This document shows, in pieces, positions 24,025-32,282 of a DNA stretch of 42,162 bases. The stretch is from Niastella sp966211305 (GTDB lineage Bacteria; Bacteroidota; Bacteroidia; Chitinophagales; Chitinophagaceae). The stretch spans positions 1-42,162 of the forward strand of contig CBIHPC010000034.1 in assembly GCA_966211305.1 (NCBI GenBank), given 5' to 3'. Below the pieces are notes generated by a model. It searched no databases, was not told where the DNA came from, and saw only the letters and a program-made list of their open reading frames with translations. Numbering within the stretch: position 1 is the stretch's first letter; each line of letters begins with the position of its first letter. The position numbers were made by a program, and so were the translations under genes.

Positions 24025-25083
24025 ATGACATTTGATTTAAATAATCTGTTACGCGACAATATTAAGAAGCTTGTGCCCTATTCTTCCGCAAGGGATGAAT
24101 TCAAAGGCGAGGCCAACACCTTTCTCGATGCCAATGAAAACAGTTTCGGGTCGCCGCTTACCAAATGGTATAACCGGTATCCCGATCCGTTGCAGTTAAA
24201 AGTGAAAGAAAAATTATCATCCATAAAAGCCGTACCGGTTGAGAACATATTCCTTGGCAACGGCAGCGATGAATGCATAGATGTATTGATGCGCGCGTTC
24301 TGCGAACCTGGGAAAGACAATATCCTCATTTGTCCGCCCACTTATGGCATGTACGAAGTAAGCGCGCATATCAATGACGTTAACATAAAAAAGGTTTCGC
24401 TTACACCTGCCTTTCAGCTCAACCTGCCGGCCATTGAAGAAGCGATAGATGATAACACCAAGATCATTTTCTTATGTTCACCCAATAACCCAACCGGCAA
24501 CTCGCTCGACCGCGACGATATCGAGATCATTCTGAATAACTACTCCGGCATCGTTGTGATCGATGAAGCATATATCAACTTCTCGCGTTTTCGCTCCTTC
24601 ACCCAGGAACTGAACGATTATCCTAACCTGGTGATCTTACAAACCCTGTCGAAGGCTTGGGGGCTGGCCGCGTTGCGCGTTGGTATGGCATTCGCATCGC
24701 AGGAGATCATTCAGGTGATGAACAAAATAAAACCGCCTTATAACATTAACCAGGCTTCACAGGAGCTTACGCTGCTGGCGCTGGAAGAGGTTGGACAGGT
24801 AAATGATATGATCCGTGAAATAGTGGCCCAGCGCGATCTGCTGGCGAAAGACCTGCTCACCATTCCGGTCGTTCAAAAGATCTATCCTTCCGATGCCAAC
24901 TTTTTACTGGTGCAGGTTACAGAGCCCAAAGCCCTGTACAAATATTTGCTCGAAAAAGGCATCGTAGTGCGCGACCGCAGCAGCGTGGAATTGTGCGCCG
25001 GTTGTTTACGCATAACAGTTGGTACCCCTTCAGAAAACGATTCCGTTGTCAATGCCATTAAAAACTGGAATCGTGAATCGTGA
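24025..25083 (+). CDS. hisC: Histidinol-phosphate aminotransferase
   Basis: A 352-residue PLP-dependent aminotransferase, converting imidazole-acetol phosphate to histidinol phosphate with glutamate. Motifs: DANENSFGSPL and NRYPDPLQLKVKEKL near the start (typical HisC), GNGSDECIDVLMRAF, SPNNPTGNSLDRDDIE, VIDEAYINFS, and the PLP-lysine segment QTLSKAWGLAALRVGMAFA. The C-terminal RITVGTPSEND is also family-typical. Its last codons NWNRES and TGA are made of the repeat AATCGTGAATCGTGA, so the C-terminus may have been reworked by the local repeat. Confidence 0.95.
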   Translation: MTFDLNNLLRDNIKKLVPYSSARDEFKGEANTFLDANENSFGSPLTKWYNRYPDPLQLKVKEKLSSIKAVPVENIFLGNGSDECIDVLMRAFCEPGKDNILICPPTYGMYEVSAHINDVNIKKVSLTPAFQLNLPAIEEAIDDNTKIIFLCSPNNPTGNSLDRDDIEIILNNYSGIVVIDEAYINFSRFRSFTQELNDYPNLVILQTLSKAWGLAALRVGMAFASQEIIQVMNKIKPPYNINQASQELTLLALEEVGQVNDMIREIVAQRDLLAKDLLTIPVVQKIYPSDANFLLVQVTEPKALYKYLLEKGIVVRDRSSVELCAGCLRITVGTPSENDSVVNAIKNWNRES

Positions 25084-25103
25084 ATCGGCAATCGTGAATC
25101 GTG
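25069..25103. repeat. Family-F (AATCGTG) tandem words spanning the hisC stop codon
   Basis: AATCGTG occurs repeatedly across 25069-25103, with a variant GAATCGGCAATCG. The hisC stop TGA at 25081-25083 lies inside the array. The same family occurs at 36598-36696. Confidence 0.75.
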
Positions 25104-25156
25104 CTAAAACAGTAATTTTAAAAACCGCTTATATAAAGCGCTTTAAATATTGCACA

Positions 25157-26446
25157 ATGAAAAAAAAGTTCCTGCTTGCATGTACAGTGATGATCGCCGT
25201 TACTGCATTTGGCAATGATACCACCAGGCTCAATTCTTCGGCTACAGCAAAGGCATTGAAAGAAGAAGCGCCGCCGATCACGCTGCCCCAGGGTTTTAAA
25301 TCGGTTGAAGTTACCAGTGGCCTCGGCAAAGCCCGCCACCTGGTCGTAGCAGCAAATGGCGATGTATTTGTAAAACTCGAAAAACTGAAAGACGGCAAAG
25401 GTATTATCAGGCTGCACGATGGCAATGGCGATGGCAGGGCCGATGAGATCACCGGCTTTGGGAATTACAGAGGCACAGGCATCACTATCAAGAACGGTTA
25501 CCTGTATGCATCATCTGACCAGGATGTTTACCGGTATAAGATCGATGAAAAAACAGGTACGGTAGACACCGCTACAGAACAAAAGATCGTTACCGGGCTG
25601 GTTGCCAAAAACCAACACGAAACAAAATCACTGACGCTCGATAACGAGGGCAACATTTATGTGAACATCGGTGCCCCTTCCAACTGTTGCCAGGTGCAGG
25701 ACCGCGTTAAAGGTTCACCGGGACAAGATCCCTGCCCTCTTCTTGAAAAAGCAGGCGGCATCTGGCAGTTCAAAGCAGACAAAACCAATCAATCATATGG
25801 CGAAGGCATTCGGTATGCTACCGGTTTGCGCAATGTAGTGGGGCTCGACTGGAACACGCAGGTAAACGAACTGTATGTTATGCAACATGGCCGCGATATG
25901 TTGTACCAGTTCTACCCCGATCTGTTCAACCGGAAAGAAGGTGCGGAAAATCCATCCGAAGAAATGTTCCGAATTAAAAAGGGCGACGATTGCGGCTGGC
26001 CTTATTGCTATTATGATGTTGACAAAAAAGAAAAACTGTTGTGCCCCGAATATGGCGGCGACCGCAAAAAAACAGACCGTTGTGCCGATAAAACAAAATC
26101 GATCGTACAGTTCCCCGGTCACCTTGCGCCGAATGCGCTCCTGTTCTATACCGGCAATCAATTTCCTGATAAATACAAAAACGGCGCGTTTATCGCATTC
26201 CACGGCTCATGGAACCGCGCCCCGGAACCGCAGGCTGGATTCTTTGTAGTGTTCGTTCCGTTCAAAGATGGTATGCCTTCAGGTAAATGGGAAGTGTTTG
26301 CCGATGGGTTCTCCGGCTTTACTCAGGGCGCATCGACCGGAAAGGCAAAATACCGCCCCTGCGGACTGGCACAGGGCCCCGATGGCTCATTGTATGTTTC
26401 AGATGATAACAATGGGATGATCTGGAAAGTGAGCTACAGTAAATAA
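25157..26446 (+). CDS. Exported PQQ-dependent sugar dehydrogenase-like beta-propeller
   Basis: A 429-residue exported protein with signal peptide (MKKKFLLACTVMIAVTAFGN). The body is a GSDH/sorbosone dehydrogenase-type six-bladed propeller: LPQGFKSVEVTSGLGKARHL, LHDGNGDGRADEI, NQHETKSLTLDNEGNIYVNI, YATGLRNVVGLDWNTQVNEL, MQHGRD, GDDCGWPYCYYDVD, HLAPNALLFYTG and AFHGSWNRAPEPQAGF. Such enzymes oxidise sugars or sugar derivatives in the periplasm using PQQ and pass electrons to a cytochrome. I chose the start at 25157, which begins the signal peptide; the frame extends upstream into hisC without support. A cytochrome c gene follows 106 bases downstream as a likely acceptor. Its position inside a his operon is unexpected. 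Confidence 0.85.
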   Translation: MKKKFLLACTVMIAVTAFGNDTTRLNSSATAKALKEEAPPITLPQGFKSVEVTSGLGKARHLVVAANGDVFVKLEKLKDGKGIIRLHDGNGDGRADEITGFGNYRGTGITIKNGYLYASSDQDVYRYKIDEKTGTVDTATEQKIVTGLVAKNQHETKSLTLDNEGNIYVNIGAPSNCCQVQDRVKGSPGQDPCPLLEKAGGIWQFKADKTNQSYGEGIRYATGLRNVVGLDWNTQVNELYVMQHGRDMLYQFYPDLFNRKEGAENPSEEMFRIKKGDDCGWPYCYYDVDKKEKLLCPEYGGDRKKTDRCADKTKSIVQFPGHLAPNALLFYTGNQFPDKYKNGAFIAFHGSWNRAPEPQAGFFVVFVPFKDGMPSGKWEVFADGFSGFTQGASTGKAKYRPCGLAQGPDGSLYVSDDNNGMIWKVSYSK

Positions 26447-26450
26447 AGCC

Positions 26451-26525
26451 GTTACAGGTAACAGGATGCAACTTGCAGGGAAAACCTGCTGCCGCCCCTG
26501 AAACCTGTAACCTGAAACTTGTAAC
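26451..26525. repeat. Family-G (CCTGAAACCTGTAACC) inverted repeat between PQQ-type gene and cytochrome gene
   Basis: The left arm (26451-26488) has GTTACAGGTAACAGG and CAACTTGCAGGG; the right arm (26498-26525) has CCTGAAACCTGTAACCTG and AAACTTGTAAC. The 8-base GTTACAGG at 26451-26458 pairs with 26504-26511. The same family recurs between aroC and aroA. Confidence 0.6.
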
Positions 26526-26552
26526 CAAATTTCACCCAACACAGTAAAACAT

Positions 26553-26972
26553 ATGAAAAAGGTAATTCCCGTAGTATTCGTTTTTATTTTTGCCACCGCA
26601 TTTGCCCTGCAACAGCAACCTGCCGGTTTAAAAGCGGCTATTGCTCGCGGTAAAACAGTGTATGAAAATGCCTGCCTCGCCTGTCATCAGCAGGATGGCA
26701 GCGGTGTTCCCAATATGAACCCGCCGCTCGCTAAAACGAAATGGGTGCTGGGCGATAAAAAAGCATTGACGAAAATTGTTTTGAAAGGATTGCAGGGTGG
26801 TGAAATAGAGATCGATGGCGATAAATTTCACAATCCCATGCCGCCGCAGGAATCAGTGCTGAACGACCAGGAAATTGCCGATGTATTGACGTATGTTCGC
26901 AATAGCTTTGGCAATAAAGCCAGCATGGTAACAATGGCTGAAGTAAAAGCATTACGCGCCAAGCTGAAATAA
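26553..26972 (+). CDS. Exported class I cytochrome c
   Basis: A 139-residue protein with signal peptide (MKKVIPVVFVFIFATAFALQ). The haem attachment site is CLACH (Cys41, Cys44, His45), preceded by ARGKTVYENACLAC and followed by a typical C-terminal helix (DQEIADVLTYVRNSFGN). The axial Met is probably Met96 in HNPMPPQ. It is a monohaem periplasmic electron carrier, closest in layout to the cytochromes that serve PQQ alcohol or sugar dehydrogenases. The upstream gene codes for such a dehydrogenase, so the two probably form an electron-transfer pair. hisB begins 25 bases downstream. Confidence 0.9.
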   Translation: MKKVIPVVFVFIFATAFALQQQPAGLKAAIARGKTVYENACLACHQQDGSGVPNMNPPLAKTKWVLGDKKALTKIVLKGLQGGEIEIDGDKFHNPMPPQESVLNDQEIADVLTYVRNSFGNKASMVTMAEVKALRAKLK

Positions 26973-26997
26973 AAACAGAACCTATAAACTTACATTT

Positions 26998-28137
26998 TTG
27001 AAACGGATTCTATTCATCGACCGCGACGGTACATTGATCAATGAAGCGCCTCCCACTTACCAGTTGGATTCTTTTGACAAGCTCACTTTCTATCCGAACA
27101 TGTTCGAATACATGGGCCGCATAGCCCGTGAGCTGGATTATGAGCTGGTAATGGTTACAAACCAGGATGGACTGGGCACTGCAGGTTTTCCCGAAGATAC
27201 CTTCTGGCCCCTGCACAACCTGGTGATGAAAAGCCTGGAAGGCGAAGGCATTCATTTCAGCGCGGTGCATATTGACAGAACCTTCCCAAATGAACATGCC
27301 CCCACCCGTAAACCGGGCACAGGCATGTTAAAGCAGTACCTCAATAACCCGGCTTACGATATCGAGAACTCGTATGTGATCGGCGACCGCATCACCGATG
27401 TACAACTTGCTAAGAACCTGGGTTGTAAAGCCATTTGGCTGAACCTCGATTCCAGCCTCGGCGCCGGTGAAATAAAAGACAAGGTTGATGAACTGCGACC
27501 GGTGATCGCACTGGAAACAACACACTGGAGCGTGATATACGAATACCTGAAACTGGGATTACGCAAAGTAGTGCATGAACGCAATACCAATGAAACGCAG
27601 ATAAAGATAGAACTGAATGTAGACGGCAGTGGGAAAGGTGCCATTTATACCGGTTTGGGCTTTTTCGATCATATGCTCGATCAGATAGCGCGCCACGGCA
27701 AAATGGACCTCACCATCAGGGCTAACGGTGATCTGCACATTGACGAGCATCACACCATTGAAGATACCGGTATTGCCCTCGGCGAAGCGTTTGCCAAAGC
27801 GCTGGCCGATAAACGTGGAATGGAGCGGTATGGTTTTGCCTTACCTATGGATGAAGCCGATGCCAAAGTAGTGATCGATTTCGGCGGCCGTAACTGGATC
27901 GTCTGGAATGCCGAATTCAAAAGAGAACGCATTGGTGAAATGCCAACGGAAATGTTCTTCCATTTCTTTAAATCTTTTTCCGATGCCGCCCGTTGTAACC
28001 TGAATATCGAATGCCATGGCGATAACGAGCATCATAAAATTGAAGCCATCTTCAAGGCCTTTGCGAAAGCGATAAGAATGGCGGTTAAAAGAGACCCGCT
28101 TTCTAATTATCTGCCCAGTACTAAAGGAGTATTGTAG
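26998..28137 (+). CDS. hisB: Bifunctional histidinol-phosphatase / imidazoleglycerol-phosphate dehydratase
   Basis: A 379-residue fusion. Residues 1-165 are a HAD phosphatase (KRILFIDRDGTLI with the nucleophile Asp, MVTNQDGLG, RKPGTGMLKQYL, YVIGDRITDVQLAKNLG). Residues about 185-379 are the dehydratase (DGSGKGAIYTGLGFFDHMLDQ, DLHIDEHHTIEDTGIALGEA, and HGDNEHHKIEAIFKAFAKAI), with the metal-binding His clusters complete. It performs the sixth and eighth steps of histidine synthesis. The start is TTG at 26998, because no ATG exists upstream in frame after the cytochrome stop, and the protein begins directly with the conserved HAD strand. hisH, hisA, hisF and hisI are not found downstream. Confidence 0.94.
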   Translation: MKRILFIDRDGTLINEAPPTYQLDSFDKLTFYPNMFEYMGRIARELDYELVMVTNQDGLGTAGFPEDTFWPLHNLVMKSLEGEGIHFSAVHIDRTFPNEHAPTRKPGTGMLKQYLNNPAYDIENSYVIGDRITDVQLAKNLGCKAIWLNLDSSLGAGEIKDKVDELRPVIALETTHWSVIYEYLKLGLRKVVHERNTNETQIKIELNVDGSGKGAIYTGLGFFDHMLDQIARHGKMDLTIRANGDLHIDEHHTIEDTGIALGEAFAKALADKRGMERYGFALPMDEADAKVVIDFGGRNWIVWNAEFKRERIGEMPTEMFFHFFKSFSDAARCNLNIECHGDNEHHKIEAIFKAFAKAIRMAVKRDPLSNYLPSTKGVL

Positions 28138-28155
28138 GATGCTAACTTAAAAGCT

Positions 28156-28347
28156 ATTCAGTTGTTCAGTTATTGAGTTCTTAGTTCGTAGTTCACAATC
28201 CTGAATTCGAGGCTCTCCGGTTCAGCATAGTGATTCGCAGCGCTGCATCAAAAAGCCTTTGATTCGTGAAGCTTACCGAATAACTGAACAACTGAATAAC
28301 TCATGAACTATAAAACTGAGAACTGTAAACTATGAACTGTGAATGAA
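28156..28347. repeat. Family-C inverted repeat between hisB and outer-membrane protein gene
   Basis: ATTCAGTTGTTCAGTTATT (28156-28174) pairs perfectly over 19 bases with 28279-28297. Both arms continue with further related words: GAGTTCTTAGTTCGTAGTTC on the left, and AACTCATGAACTATAAAACTG, then GTAAACTATGAACTGTGAATG on the right. The right arm reaches the stop codon of the convergent gene at 28348. Confidence 0.8.
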
Positions 28348-28965
28348 CTATTCAGGTAGCACAGAGCGATTGACATTTTTCCTCCTCCCCCCAATATTCC
28401 CCGCAATACCCAAACTATAAACGAAATGGTTGCTCACCGTACTGGTAACGGCTACGCGGTACTGGCCATTGAAAATAAAGAATGCTTCATCAAAAAGATT
28501 TACCTGCACCCCTATACCGGCAGGAATGAATGCGCCCCAATACACCCTGTACTTTGAAATACCTACGCCTACCTGCGCAAACGGGCTCACCCAATACCGG
28601 TTCGAAAACAGTTTGGCCTTCAGCGACACATCGCCTTCAAGCAGCAGATTATCCTGTCCCAGGGAAGTGCCATCGCGTTTATAATAATCGATAAAACTAC
28701 CGGTTAAAGTACCCGCGAAATCGAAATGCCCCGTAATGCCATTGATATAGTTCAGCGCAAGCCCGGGCGACATTTCCTTCAGCTTACCAAATTGAGAATT
28801 GCGCAATACTTCACGCAGGGAAGAAGCGCGAATGTTTTCGGCGGTCTTGAAATCATTGAAGAAAAAATAGATCCCCAACGTAGGTCGCTGTATATGATCC
28901 TCCTGGCTAAAAGCAGGCGCCAGTAGTGGCAGGACGGCCAGCAGTAATCCTACGTTTTTATTCAT
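28348..28965 (-). CDS. Outer-membrane beta-barrel protein of unknown function
   Basis: A 205-residue exported protein with signal peptide (MNKNVGLLLAVLPLLAPAFS). The rest has the alternating pattern and aromatic girdles of a small barrel: ITGHFDFAGTLTGSFIDYYK, LLEGDVSLKAKLFSNRYWVS, PFAQVGVGISKYRVYWGAFI, PAGIGVQVNLFDEAFFIFNG, and NHFVYSLGIAGNIGGRRKN. It resembles OmpA-like or porin-family barrels of Bacteroidota, without a sorting domain. No specific function is evident. It heads away from the his genes and towards the RlpA/L,D-transpeptidase group. Confidence 0.75.
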   Translation of the reverse strand: MNKNVGLLLAVLPLLAPAFSQEDHIQRPTLGIYFFFNDFKTAENIRASSLREVLRNSQFGKLKEMSPGLALNYINGITGHFDFAGTLTGSFIDYYKRDGTSLGQDNLLLEGDVSLKAKLFSNRYWVSPFAQVGVGISKYRVYWGAFIPAGIGVQVNLFDEAFFIFNGQYRVAVTSTVSNHFVYSLGIAGNIGGRRKNVNRSVLPE

Positions 28966-28996
28966 AACCGGCTATGTTTGGAAGAACCGTTCCAAA

Positions 28997-29004
28997 CAAA
29001 AATA
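28997..29004 (-). promoter_or_regulatory. Candidate -7 element for the beta-barrel gene
   Basis: Read on the minus strand, TATTTTTG matches TAnnTTTG, 31 bases upstream of the ATG. Between them TTTGGAA and TTCCAAA form a 7-pair hairpin in the predicted leader. Confidence 0.45.
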
Positions 29005-29205
29005 ACCGCTACCCGTAAACTGGAAAAATAAATTAAATGTAAAAATCGCCAGCGCTTACCAATTACGAATGGGAAGGGGTAAGTAATACCCCTGGAGGAG
29101 TAAGTTTCGGAATAGCAGTTTCCAGTTACCGGGCAAAAAATTCAGATGACCCTGCCGTACTGCAGGCATTCCGCTTTATTATGGCCCGGCAACTGCAACC
29201 AGTAA

Positions 29206-29634
29206 TTACCTGGTGGCCATATCGGCTTCTTCGGGTTTCTTTTTACCTAAATACGTGATCTTCACTCTCGTTAAACCATGGCCGGTATAACCCAGGGCAA
29301 CGGCGGCGGATTTGCTCATATCAATCAACCGGGGATTAGCCGGGTGCATGCGGTCGTTGATGCGTACCAGCACGCTTTTGTTATTTTTGAGGTTGGTAAC
29401 CTTTATCCAGCAATTGAGCGGGAGTGTATTGCAGGCGGCGGTAAGCTTTTTCTGGGTAAACACCTCATCGGTGCAGGTACGCCTTCCTTCGAACTTATCG
29501 GCATAAAAACTGGCCACACCATATTGGGTTACAGGCACATTCCGCTTCTTATTCAATGCCACGCTATCCCTGCTTTGCGCCACAGACACAAAAAAAGAAC
29601 ACATCAGGACTAATAAAACCAATACATTTTTCAT
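29206..29634 (-). CDS. RlpA-like protein with double-psi beta-barrel
   Basis: A 142-residue protein with signal peptide (MKNVLVLLVLMCSFFVSVAQ). The double-psi beta-barrel is shown by YGVASFYADKFEGRRTCTDE, FTQKKLTAACNTLPLNCWIK, VTNLKNNKSVLVRINDRM, PRLIDMSKSAAVALGYTG and LTRVKITYL, which follow the RlpA consensus throughout. RlpA proteins act on or bind denuded peptidoglycan; here there is no SPOR domain, so septal targeting is not evident. The Asp in INDRM is retained. It is 34 bases downstream of the L,D-transpeptidase gene on the same strand, suggesting a cell-wall operon. Confidence 0.85.
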   Translation of the reverse strand: MKNVLVLLVLMCSFFVSVAQSRDSVALNKKRNVPVTQYGVASFYADKFEGRRTCTDEVFTQKKLTAACNTLPLNCWIKVTNLKNNKSVLVRINDRMHPANPRLIDMSKSAAVALGYTGHGLTRVKITYLGKKKPEEADMATR

Positions 29635-29668
29635 GGTATAGAATTTTAAAGGCTGAAAGCAATCGTAA

Positions 29669-31366
29669 CTAAAGGGCCCTGTTATCGAAGTACCGTTGAC
29701 TCAATACCCGGTCTTCCCCATATACATCATTATAAAACTTTATATTTCCATCCTTTACCTCGCAGGTAAAATACCTGATAAAAATGGGCACCCTCGGAAA
29801 CCCTGACACAACATGTTTTTCCTGGCGGGTTATCCAGCTCCGCAATGTATCGGGCGGATACCGGATAGTATCATTCCTTACCAAAAAATTGGCCAGTTTC
29901 AGGAATTCCCGAACCCTGACACAACCGTGACTGAGCGCCCGGTTCTCTTTCGAGAACAACCAGCGGGCATTGGTGTCGTGCAAATAAACGGCATATTTAT
30001 TTGCGAAGTTGAATTTCAATACCCCCAGCGAATTATCATCGCCCTGCCGCTGCTTGATAAGATACGGGAAATTATTTTTGTTAAACTTTTTCCAGTTCAG
30101 GCTGTCGGGGTTCATTACGCTATCGTTCTTGTCAACCACCATCAGGTTCTGTTTCCGCAGGTAATCGGGATTGGCCTTTATTTTCGGCAGCATTTCACCG
30201 AAAATAATGCTGTACGGCACCGTCCATTGCGGGTAAGTAATGAAATTCGACACATTCGACGTCAACAGCGGCGTTCGCGTCTTTGGCTGCCCTACTATAA
30301 CGTTCGATTCCAGTGCCACATTACCCGAGTCAACGATCCTCATGCGGTAAGCCGGGATGTTCACCCAGATATAAGTCGTTGGCATTGAATCGGGTAATAA
30401 CTTAAACCTGTCTAAAGTAATGGCTATTCTTTTAAATTTTTCCCAGTTTGTATTGTTCAGGCTGCTTATCGTGCCGGCGTTCAGCTTTCCGGTTTCGGTG
30501 ATCCCCTTCTTCCGCTGGTATTTTCCAACCACCAGCTTCATCGATGTTGTATCGAGGTAATCGAATGGCGACTCCATCAGCCCTTCTTCAAACAGCCGTT
30601 GTTTCAGGATGTTATAGTATTCGGGAGTATTTACCGCCGGGTAAGGGACATATGTATATTTCTTAAGTGGTTCTGCTGATTGCAGAAAGATCTGCAATGC
30701 GGCCTTTAACGAATCATACCCCACATGTTTCGGTTCCAGGGCATGCATCAGTGCAGCCACGTCCTTATTTTGCCAAAGCGTATCGAAAAGGCCCAGGTAA
30801 GCCTGGGGGTTCATGCTGTCTTTTCGCAGCGTAACGCTGTCATAAGGCAAACGGCCTATTCGCAGGTCGTAACACATTCTGAAAAAGGCATCTGTGAGCA
30901 GGATTTCGCCCCGCGACCATAATGCGGCATCCTTGCGCCCGAGGCTGTCTTCGGTAGTTTTTGTGCGTATATTCTGTAAAATGCGGTAATGATAATCGGA
31001 TGGGAACAAGCCGTACTCCCTGGCATGACCGATAAATTCAAGCAGCGAATCGCTCAGCGGCAGCCATTTTTCCTGGGTGCTCCAAACGGGCTCGAAATTT
31101 CTTTTTGCGTAGATCTCGTTAACCAGGCTGTCTTTTGCCAGCACCATGGAGTCGTTCAATACACCGTCGCTGGCAAGTACAAATTCGAGGGTGGTTTCAA
31201 TGTTGCGAACAATGCTTACACTCAGCGCTTCGGGCTGGATAACAATGTCCTTTTCTTTAGGCTTTTCGGGCTTTTCAGCAACCTTTCCGCGACTGTCGCA
31301 GGCCACAAAACCGAGCGCTGCTATTATCAAACACCAGTGAAGTCCCGAATTAATGCATTTTTTCAT
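29669..31366 (-). CDS. L,D-transpeptidase (YkuD) with peptidoglycan-binding region, probable lipoprotein
   Basis: A 565-residue cell-wall enzyme of the YcbB type. The N-terminus (IIAALGFVAC) may be a lipobox, slightly atypical with Phe at -3. Residues 80-300 include a scaffold region and a peptidoglycan-binding-like helix set (VGKYQRKKGITETGKLNAGT). The YkuD catalytic domain has the IVGQPKTRTPLLTS segment and the active site LSHGCVRV with catalytic Cys482. It should make 3-3 cross-links between tetrapeptide stems, using L,D- rather than D,D-transpeptidation. It is divergent from the VanX-type dipeptidase gene and upstream of RlpA. Confidence 0.9.
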   Translation of the reverse strand: MKKCINSGLHWCLIIAALGFVACDSRGKVAEKPEKPKEKDIVIQPEALSVSIVRNIETTLEFVLASDGVLNDSMVLAKDSLVNEIYAKRNFEPVWSTQEKWLPLSDSLLEFIGHAREYGLFPSDYHYRILQNIRTKTTEDSLGRKDAALWSRGEILLTDAFFRMCYDLRIGRLPYDSVTLRKDSMNPQAYLGLFDTLWQNKDVAALMHALEPKHVGYDSLKAALQIFLQSAEPLKKYTYVPYPAVNTPEYYNILKQRLFEEGLMESPFDYLDTTSMKLVVGKYQRKKGITETGKLNAGTISSLNNTNWEKFKRIAITLDRFKLLPDSMPTTYIWVNIPAYRMRIVDSGNVALESNVIVGQPKTRTPLLTSNVSNFITYPQWTVPYSIIFGEMLPKIKANPDYLRKQNLMVVDKNDSVMNPDSLNWKKFNKNNFPYLIKQRQGDDNSLGVLKFNFANKYAVYLHDTNARWLFSKENRALSHGCVRVREFLKLANFLVRNDTIRYPPDTLRSWITRQEKHVVSGFPRVPIFIRYFTCEVKDGNIKFYNDVYGEDRVLSQRYFDNRAL

Positions 31367-31440
31367 GTTTATTGATCCTGGTTATCCGGAATAAAAGTTT
31401 GTATCTTTTCACTTGCCAATCTGCCTTTAAACCGGTTACA

Positions 31441-32163
31441 ATGTTATACAAAATAGTGCTAACCCGCTGTATTTCCGTAATGGCTTTCCTTATTTTTTTC
31501 CACGTTACCCAGTTGCACGGGCAGGAAACAAGCGTTAGTAAATACGGGGTGCCAGTTATCAACAAACTCAGTGAATATCAAGTATCTGTACAAAAAGATT
31601 CAACCCATAAAATGGTGGAGCTGCAAACGCTGATACCGGGTATCGTATACGATCTGCGCTATGCCACAATTAACAATTTTATGCATCGCCAGATGTATGT
31701 TCCTTACACCCCGCACACCTTGTTGCGGTTGCCTGCTGCCCGGGCGCTGGCGGCAGTTCAAAAGGAACTAAAAAGCCGGGGATACGGGCTGAAGATCTTT
31801 GACGCCTACCGGCCATACAGCGTAACTGTAAGTTTTTGGGAACTGATCCACGATGAGCGGTATGTGGCCAATCCCTCCAAAGGATCGGGGCACAATCGCG
31901 GCCTGGCGGTTGACCTGACCATTATTAATTTAAAGACCCGGCGCGAACTGGATATGGGCACCGGGTTTGACAATTTCACCGATACGGCCCATCATAGTTT
32001 TACCGCATTATCGCCAGCCGTGCTGGAACACCGCAAACTGTTGACGGAAACCATGGAAAAGCATGGGTTCAAAAAGCTGGATACCGAATGGTGGCATTTC
32101 TTCTGGAATAATGATAGAAATTATGAGGTATTGGATATTCCATTCAGTGACTTTATCAACTGA
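31441..32163 (+). CDS. VanX/DdpX-type D-alanyl-D-alanine dipeptidase, exported
   Basis: A 240-residue peptidase M15D with a signal peptide (MLYKIVLTRCISVMAFLIFF...LHGQ). Zinc ligands are visible: SGHNRGLAVD (His151 and Asp158) and TEWWHF (catalytic Glu216, His219). DLRYATINNFMHRQMY and FDAYRPYSVT complete the family signature. It hydrolyses D-Ala-D-Ala. The export signal suggests a role in peptidoglycan turnover or nutrient use, not the cytoplasmic vancomycin-resistance role. The ATG at 31441 is the only good start in the frame; the upstream frame begins with TTG and adds an unlikely segment. It is divergent from the L,D-transpeptidase. Confidence 0.88.
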   Translation: MLYKIVLTRCISVMAFLIFFHVTQLHGQETSVSKYGVPVINKLSEYQVSVQKDSTHKMVELQTLIPGIVYDLRYATINNFMHRQMYVPYTPHTLLRLPAARALAAVQKELKSRGYGLKIFDAYRPYSVTVSFWELIHDERYVANPSKGSGHNRGLAVDLTIINLKTRRELDMGTGFDNFTDTAHHSFTALSPAVLEHRKLLTETMEKHGFKKLDTEWWHFFWNNDRNYEVLDIPFSDFIN

Positions 32164-32164
32164 A

Positions 32165-32282
32165 TCACCTTTATCAACCTGTTAACAGTTACTCGATCCC
32201 CCCTTCATCGGGGGCAGGCTCCGCCGCACAGCGGCAACACCTTGTCAACTCGTTAACACGTCAACTCGTCAACTCGTTAACT
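32165..32282. repeat. Family-B words and GC-rich double hairpin between convergent genes
   Basis: Words TTTATCAACCTGTTAAC after the dipeptidase gene and CCTTGTCAACTCGTTAAC, ACGTCAACTCG at 32240-32282 flank a GC-rich piece. In that piece CCCCC (32199-32203) faces GGGGG (32210-32214), and GCCGC (32223-32227) faces GCGGC (32231-32235). The right array contains the stop codon of the next gene (complement of 32277-32279). Confidence 0.6.

Noticed and set aside
25069..25103. Regular AATCGTG repeats considered as a CRISPR fragment
   Set aside because: The repeats are only 7-10 bases, directly adjacent and without spacers of uniform length, and no cas genes are present in the window.
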